From Hyphomicrobiales bacterium (lineage in GTDB: Bacteria; Pseudomonadota; Alphaproteobacteria; Rhizobiales; Devosiaceae): DNA of 10,651 nucleotides. Positions within the stretch are counted from its first letter, which is position 1, and each line of letters opens with the position of its first letter. Positions 6,694 to 10,651 of this stretch are shown here, one piece after another. Location: assembly GCA_028290345.1 (NCBI GenBank), contig JAQGKB010000238.1:1-10651 (forward strand), written 5' to 3'. The position numbers and the translations under genes were made by a program. The notes beneath the pieces are model-generated. The model saw only the letters and a list, made by a program, of their open reading frames with translations, was not told the DNA's origin and ran no database searches.

Positions 6694-6858
6694 GTGGTCA
6701 ACTGGCCGCACCAGACCCTGCACTCGACCGGCAAGGTGCATTTCGACTATGCGGACGGGACCGTGATCGATTCCGAGGGGCTCGACTACGACGCCAAGGC
6801 TCGCACCTGGATCTTCCATCGGGCTACTGTGGTTTTGGCGAAGACGCCGGGAGAATGA
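6694..6858 (+). pseudogene. lptC: Distal part of lptC downstream of the in-frame TAG
   Basis: Directly after the TAG the same frame reads VVNWPHQTLHSTGKVHFDY and on to VVLAKTPGE, 54 codons closing with TGA at 6856-6858. The composition is that of an LptC C-terminal beta sheet (alternating hydrophobic strands, DYADGTVIDSEG), and the end overlaps the first possible lptA ATG by ATGA as in an intact operon. No ribosome-binding site or plausible independent role is visible, although a GTG follows the TAG immediately. A separate product from this part would lack the membrane anchor. Confidence 0.75.
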
Positions 6859-6860
6859 CG

Positions 6861-7325
6861 ATGATTCGTTTGGGCGCAATCGCTGCGATCCTCTGCCTGA
6901 TGCTGGGCGCGGCGCCCCCGTTGGATACCGGCAAGCACCCGGTCAAGGTCACGGCCGACAACTTTGCCATCGATGAAGCGACGCACGAGGCGGTATTCAC
7001 CGGCAACGTGCTGGTGATCCATCCGCGGGTGACGGTGTGGGCGGCCAAGGTGACGGCCGAATACGGCAGCGGCGGCCCATCCGACGTAAAGACGTTCATC
7101 GCCACCGGCAGCGTCAAGCTCAAGACCAAGGACCAGACCGCGACCGGCGACAAGGCGGTGTTCGATCCCAAGACGCAGTTGCTGCATCTCACCGGCAATG
7201 TGCTGGTGGTCAACGCTTCGGGCAAGGTCAACAGCCCCGAGCTGGTGGTCGATCTCGACAAGAACACTTCGGTTTTCACCGGCACCAAGGGGGGGCGCGT
7301 GACCAGCGTGTTCAACCCGGAATGA
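6861..7325 (+). CDS. lptA: LptA, periplasmic LPS-transport bridge protein (OstA-like)
   Basis: The 154-residue product has a signal peptide (MIRLGAIAAILCLMLGAA) and one OstA/LptA beta-jellyroll domain. The domain begins PVKVTADNFAIDEATHEAVFTGNVLVIH (about 27-54) and has a second tract of the same kind in KTKDQTATGDKAVFD, LLHLTGNVLVVN (about 91-118). LptA forms the periplasmic filament that carries lipopolysaccharide from LptC to LptD. Two ATGs compete: that at 6855 overlaps the lptC stop but lies one base from GGGAG (6849-6853), whereas 6861 lies seven bases away and gives a better signal peptide. The stop TGA overlaps the lptB start. The short C-terminus is normal for alphaproteobacteria. 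Confidence 0.9.
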   Translation: MIRLGAIAAILCLMLGAAPPLDTGKHPVKVTADNFAIDEATHEAVFTGNVLVIHPRVTVWAAKVTAEYGSGGPSDVKTFIATGSVKLKTKDQTATGDKAVFDPKTQLLHLTGNVLVVNASGKVNSPELVVDLDKNTSVFTGTKGGRVTSVFNPE

Positions 7326-8080
7326 ACGACGAGCGCGCTCTTGGCCGGATCGATCCGCGCGGCTGGCTGGTCGCGCACGGGCTGGCCAAATCCTTTGGCA
7401 AGCGCGTTGTGGTGCGCGATGTGAGCATTGCAGTGCGGCGCGGCGAGGCGGTGGGCCTGCTCGGCCCGAACGGGGCGGGCAAGACCACGGTTTTCACCAT
7501 GATCATGGGGCTGGTCCGGCCCGACAAGGGTGAGATACACCTCGACGGCACGCCGATCACCCATTTGCCGCTGTTCCAGCGCGGCCGACTCGGCGTCGGC
7601 TATTTGCCGCAGGAGCCGTCGATCTTTCGCGGCTTGAGCGTTGCCGGCAACATCCTGGCGGTGCTCGAAGGCCATGTGCGCTCGAAGCGCGAGCGCAATG
7701 CGCGGCTGGAGGAACTGCTCGAAGAGTTCGCCATCGGACACCTGCGCAATGCCAACGCGCTGTCGCTTTCGGGCGGCGAACGGCGGCGCGTCGAAATCGC
7801 GCGGGCGCTGGCGGCCGATCCGGTATTCATGCTGCTCGACGAACCGTTCGCCGGCGTTGATCCGATCGCGGTGGCCGAGGTGAAATCGCTGGTACGGCAG
7901 CTGACGCAGCGCGGCATCGGCGTGCTGGTCACCGACCATGCGGTGCGCGAGACGCTGAGTCTCGTCGATCGCGCCTACCTCATCCATGGCGGCACGGTGA
8001 TGATCCAGGGCAAGCCCGAGGTGATCATGGCCGATCCGGACGCGCGCCGCGTCTACCTGGGCGACACGTTTTCGATCTAG
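7322..8080 (+). CDS. lptB: LptB, ATPase of the LPS export ABC transporter
   Basis: The 252-residue cytosolic ATPase powers LPS extraction from the inner membrane as part of LptB2FG. All ABC motifs are present: Walker A GPNGAGKTT (48-56), Q-loop with Gln97 in YLPQEPSIFRGLSV (the LptB-typical form), signature LSLSGGERRR (147-156), Walker B VFMLLDEPFAGVD (168-180) with catalytic Glu174, and switch His206 in VTDHAVRET. The product ends ARRVYLGDTFSI, close to the usual LptB C-terminus. A 10-15 residue N-terminal extension precedes the first strand. The ATG at 7322 overlaps the lptA stop by four bases, so the two are translationally coupled. LptF and LptG, the membrane partners, are not in the window. 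Confidence 0.96.
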   Translation: MNDERALGRIDPRGWLVAHGLAKSFGKRVVVRDVSIAVRRGEAVGLLGPNGAGKTTVFTMIMGLVRPDKGEIHLDGTPITHLPLFQRGRLGVGYLPQEPSIFRGLSVAGNILAVLEGHVRSKRERNARLEELLEEFAIGHLRNANALSLSGGERRRVEIARALAADPVFMLLDEPFAGVDPIAVAEVKSLVRQLTQRGIGVLVTDHAVRETLSLVDRAYLIHGGTVMIQGKPEVIMADPDARRVYLGDTFSI

Positions 8081-8117
8081 CGGGTGCGCGGGAATGATAC
8101 GGGGGAAGCGGCGGGAA

Positions 8118-8140
8118 CGGCGCGAGGGGAAGCCGCGCCG
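8118..8140. other. GC-rich inverted repeat after lptB (possible weak terminator)
   Basis: CGGCGCG (8118-8124) and CGCGCCG (8134-8140) can form a 7-bp stem with a 9-base loop in the 213-base gap between lptB and rpoN. There is no following T-run, so intrinsic termination is uncertain. It may reduce read-through into rpoN. Confidence 0.3.
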
Positions 8141-8214
8141 GCGTATGGACGCTCCCGCGTACTCGACGCTGTCGGCTCGCCCCAACTACCGCTAGCCAAA
8201 CGGATTAACGATGC

Positions 8215-8231
8215 TTGGCACAAAACTTGCC
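8215..8231 (+). promoter_or_regulatory. Sigma-54 promoter (-24/-12) upstream of rpoN
   Basis: TTGGCAC-AAAAC-TTGCC contains the invariant GG (8217-8218) and GC (8229-8230) separated by exactly ten bases, and matches the TGGCAC-N5-TTGC core perfectly. Transcription would begin near 8242, about 52 bases before the rpoN ATG. This indicates that sigma-54 transcribes or affects its own gene; rpoN autoregulation is known in several rhizobia. The activator and its upstream sites are not identified. Confidence 0.7.
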
Positions 8232-8293
8232 CTGCCGCGCTGAATGGGGCATGTTGAGCGCGGGCAAATCACAATTTGGCGGGAGCTTCGTGG

Positions 8294-9808
8294 ATGGCGT
8301 TAGGGCCGCGGCTGGAATTTCGGCAAGCGCAAAGCCTGACGCTGACGCCGCAGCTGATGCAGTCGATTCGGCTGCTGCAGCTGGGCCATCTCGAACTCAA
8401 CGTCTTCGTCGAGACTGAACTGCTGCGCAACCCGCTGCTCGAACGGCAGGAGGGCGGCGAGACCCTGGAGGCCGAAGCGGGCGAAGGGGTGGAACCGGCC
8501 GTCGAACTCAGCGCCTACGAGGACACCGTCGATCACGGCGACCGCATCCAATCGGCCGACTCGATCGCCAGCGGCTTCGATACCGAAGTCGAGAACGTCT
8601 TTCCCGAGCAATCCGGCCAGGATGCGCCGGGGCCGATGCTCAATGACCGTTCCGCCGGTGGGCTGGCGGAAGGTGGCGAGGTGCCGAATCTCGATCAGTT
8701 TGTGGCGGCTCGGCCGTCGCTGTCAGATCACCTCGCCGACCAGATCGGCCATATCCTCAAGGACCCGGCGGAGCGCCTGATCGGGCGCTATCTGATCGAT
8801 ACCCTCAACGAGGCCGGCTATCTTTCGAGCGACGTGGCGAGCATCGCCGAGGCGCTGGGCACCGCCACCGAGACCATCGAGGCGGTGCTTGCAAGAGTGC
8901 AGGGCTGCGATCCGGTGGGGGTTTTTGCCCGCGACGTTGCCGAGTGCCTCGCCATCCAGCTGCGCGAAAAAGACCGGCTCGACCCTATGATGGCCAAGCT
9001 CCTGGCCAATCTCGACCTGCTGGCTGCCCATGAAATGGTAGCGCTGGCCCGCGCCGTGGGTGCCGATCGCGAGGATCTGGCCGACATGCTCGCCGAATTG
9101 CGGGCGCTCGACCCGCGCCCGGGGCTGGCGTTTGATGGCGGTCCGATCGTTCCCGTTGTCCCTGATGTGTTCATCCGCAAGGCGCCGGGCGGGGATTGGG
9201 CGATCGAACTCAATGCCGAAATCCTGCCGCGGGTGCTGGTCAACCGCACCTACTACGCCACAGTGAGCAAGAAGACCCGCGATCCCGGCGAAAAGAGCTT
9301 CCTGACCGATTGCCTCGCCACCGCCAACTGGCTGACCAAGAGCCTCGACCAGCGGGCGCAGACCATTTTGAAGGTCGCGACCGAGATCACGCGGCAGCAG
9401 GATGGGTTCCTGCTGCACGGCGTCTCGCGCCTGCGGCCGATGACCCTGAAGACGGTCGCCGATGCCATCGACATGCACGAATCGACAGTGAGTCGCGTTA
9501 CCTCGAACAAATACGTCTCGACCCCGCGCGGCCTGTTCGAGATGAAATATTTCTTCACCACCGCGCTCGGCTCGAGCACAGGGGAGGCCGAGCATTCGGC
9601 CGAAGCGGTGCGTCACCGCATCAAGCAGATCATCGATGCCGAAGCGACGGCCGAAATCCTCTCGGACGATACGATCGCCGAAATGCTGCAAAAAGAGCAG
9701 GGCATCGAGGTGGCGCGGCGCACCGTGGCAAAATACCGCGAGGGCATGAACATCCCCTCCTCGGTGATCCGGCGCCGGCAGAAACGGGCGCTGGTGGGCG
9801 CGCGTTAG
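8294..9808 (+). CDS. rpoN: RNA polymerase sigma-54 factor
   Basis: The 504-residue product has the full sigma-54 layout. The glutamine/leucine-rich region I (LEFRQAQSLTLTPQLMQSIRLLQL, 7-30) contacts activators. A variable acidic region II (about 51-145) separates it from the core-binding domain (about 146-330). A helix-turn-helix that reads the -12 element follows (TLKTVADAIDMHESTVSRVTS, starting at 384). The RpoN box ARRTVAKYRE (474-483) reads the -24 element and is unaltered. Sigma-54 requires AAA+ activators and controls nitrogen, carbon and motility genes. The ATG at 8294 has GGGAG (8281-8285) eight bases upstream and starts directly at region I; an in-frame TTG at 8276 is less likely. 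A sigma-54 promoter lies in the leader. Confidence 0.97.
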   Translation: MALGPRLEFRQAQSLTLTPQLMQSIRLLQLGHLELNVFVETELLRNPLLERQEGGETLEAEAGEGVEPAVELSAYEDTVDHGDRIQSADSIASGFDTEVENVFPEQSGQDAPGPMLNDRSAGGLAEGGEVPNLDQFVAARPSLSDHLADQIGHILKDPAERLIGRYLIDTLNEAGYLSSDVASIAEALGTATETIEAVLARVQGCDPVGVFARDVAECLAIQLREKDRLDPMMAKLLANLDLLAAHEMVALARAVGADREDLADMLAELRALDPRPGLAFDGGPIVPVVPDVFIRKAPGGDWAIELNAEILPRVLVNRTYYATVSKKTRDPGEKSFLTDCLATANWLTKSLDQRAQTILKVATEITRQQDGFLLHGVSRLRPMTLKTVADAIDMHESTVSRVTSNKYVSTPRGLFEMKYFFTTALGSSTGEAEHSAEAVRHRIKQIIDAEATAEILSDDTIAEMLQKEQGIEVARRTVAKYREGMNIPSSVIRRRQKRALVGAR

Positions 9809-9899
9809 ACTGCCGTCTCGAATTCTTCGCCCGATCTCACACGGAGAATCCCGCATGGGGGCGTTCGCATCGGCCAAAGGCTAAACCGTTGGAACTGCC

Positions 9900-9927
9900 C
9901 TGTCATCTTTGAATTAGTGGCTATAAG
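9900..9927 (+). promoter_or_regulatory. Possible sigma-70 promoter of hpf
   Basis: CTGTCA (9900-9905), a 16-base spacer and TATAAG (9922-9927) resemble -35 and -10 elements in the 229-base gap after rpoN. Transcription would start about 100 bases before the hpf ATG. The -35 has four of six consensus bases. No rho-independent terminator is evident after rpoN, so read-through is also possible. Confidence 0.35.
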
Positions 9928-10037
9928 TCCGCTTGCGCATTGCCTCTGTCGGTGCGGGGGGGCTAGACTCAGTGCAGTGGCACGACCATGTAAAAGGGGT
10001 CGGGTTCAACGACAGGCGAACAACGCAAGAGGGAGCC

Positions 10038-10607
10038 ATGGCCTTACGAGTATCTGGCAAGAACGTCGATGTTGGCGATGCACTGCGCACCAAGGCGCAG
10101 GACCATTTCAACGCTGTAGTTACCAAGTATTTCGACGGCGGCTACGATGGACATTTGACGCTCGAACATGAAGGCGCGGGATTTCAAGCCGTCTGCATGA
10201 TCCATCTGGATTCGGGAGCCGATCTATCGGCCAGCGCCTATGGCGGGGATGCCGTCTCTGCCTATGAAATCATGGCCGCGACCATCGAGGAACGGCTGCG
10301 CCGCTATAATCGCAAACTGAAGTCGCACCGCCGCCGCGAGAACGGCGAGACGACCGAGGCGCAGACCTATGTGCTGGCGGCAACCGAGGGCGAGGATGAG
10401 CTCGCCGAGGACTTTTCACCGGCGGTGATCGCCGAGACCACTTCGAACCTGAAACGCCTGAGCGTGGGGGAAGCGGTGATGGAACTTGATCTGGCTCAAT
10501 CCGATGTGGTGGTTTTCCGGCATGCTGGACATGGCGGGCTGAATGTGGTCTACCGCCGGGCCGACGGAAATATCGGCTGGATCGATCCAGCCCTGAGCGC
10601 AAACTAG
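10038..10607 (+). CDS. hpf: Long-form ribosome hibernation promoting factor
   Basis: The 189-residue protein binds the 30S subunit in stationary phase and dimerises 70S ribosomes into inactive 100S particles. The N-terminal S30AE domain (about 1-100) starts MALRVSGKNVDVGDALRTKAQ-type and ends with the basic helix EERLRRYNRKLKSHRRR (84-100). An acidic linker (about 102-128) leads to the C-terminal dimerisation domain (about 129-185): SPAVIAETTSNLKRLSVGEA, then VVVFRHAGHGGLNVVYRRADGNIGWIDP. The presence of both domains distinguishes it from the short HPF/YfiA of enterobacteria. I chose the ATG at 10038, preceded by GAGGGAG, since the S30AE fold begins there; the frame is open from 9933 but that part is unrelated. 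The gene order rpoN-hpf is conserved in Hyphomicrobiales, with ptsN usually next. Confidence 0.94.
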   Translation: MALRVSGKNVDVGDALRTKAQDHFNAVVTKYFDGGYDGHLTLEHEGAGFQAVCMIHLDSGADLSASAYGGDAVSAYEIMAATIEERLRRYNRKLKSHRRRENGETTEAQTYVLAATEGEDELAEDFSPAVIAETTSNLKRLSVGEAVMELDLAQSDVVVFRHAGHGGLNVVYRRADGNIGWIDPALSAN

Positions 10608-10619
10608 TCCCGCGCTCAG
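10593..10619 (+). terminator. Inverted repeat over the hpf stop codon (possible weak terminator)
   Basis: CTGAGCGC (10593-10600) and GCGCTCAG (10612-10619) form a perfect 8-bp stem with an 11-base loop that contains the hpf TAG. The following bases (CCTTGATTT) are only modestly T-rich, so it may act as partial terminator or mRNA 3'-end protector rather than a full stop. The remaining 32 bases of the window show no gene start. Confidence 0.4.
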
Positions 10620-10651
10620 CCTTGATTTCCGAGACATCACAAGGGTTCTTT

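Noticed and set aside
6824..8185. Minus-strand open frame of 453 codons
   Set aside because: It is antisense to lptA and lptB, whose protein motifs are complete. Its His/Arg/Asp-rich composition is typical of GC-rich shadow frames.
8723..9877. Minus-strand open frame of 384 codons
   Set aside because: It lies antisense to rpoN, which is fully supported by motifs including the RpoN box; the translation shows no recognisable domain.
9956..9962. Run of seven G residues before hpf as a phase-variable tract
   Set aside because: It is short and lies outside the coding region, with no clear promoter spacer placement.
9978..9993. TGGCACG upstream of hpf, a perfect sigma-54 -24 half
   Set aside because: The -12 part reads TGTAA, with TA rather than GC at the required GG-N10 spacing, so it is not a credible sigma-54 promoter.

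Overview
The window comes from a high-GC alphaproteobacterium, most likely in the Hyphomicrobiales (Rhizobiales). The right half carries the order nrnC-lptC-lptA-lptB-rpoN-hpf, familiar from that group, and NrnC is the alphaproteobacterial oligoribonuclease. A small secreted protein with a VPGPxxGxGLP tail, common in Bradyrhizobium-like genomes, fits the same placement. Genus and species cannot be read from the sequence.

Left part (1-2170) is an accessory, partly decayed region. A partial NADPH-dependent FMN reductase gene and an HxlR-type regulator lie on the minus strand, with two CTTAC/GTAAG palindromes in the promoter region between them. Next, on the plus strand, is what looks like the C-terminal remnant of a short-chain dehydrogenase. 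It is followed by a minus-strand gene for a 111-residue exported protein with a PEP-CTERM-like tail, and then by a plus-strand membrane-protein remnant whose reading frame runs open into the next gene.

Middle part (2171-5437) is a plus-strand efflux operon: a MarR-family repressor, an EmrA-type membrane fusion protein and an EmrB-type 14-helix drug:H+ antiporter. A perfect 12-bp palindrome over a possible -10 element in front of marR is the best candidate operator. No outer-membrane TolC partner is present.

Right part (5601-10651) is core genome. nrnC finishes RNA decay by removing dinucleotides. lptC, lptA and lptB are packed with 4-base overlaps at lptC/lptA and lptA/lptB and supply parts of the lipopolysaccharide transport bridge. 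rpoN (sigma-54) follows with a near-consensus sigma-54 promoter of its own, suggesting autoregulation. hpf (long ribosome hibernation factor) has a possible sigma-70 promoter and an inverted repeat over its stop codon. In related genomes ptsN comes next, but it would lie outside this window.

The most striking anomaly is an in-frame TAG inside lptC. The same frame continues for 54 well-formed codons to a TGA that overlaps the first possible lptA start. The gene is therefore recently broken, read through, or carries a sequencing error. I found no CRISPR array, tRNA, rRNA, insertion sequence or clearly novel multi-gene system.
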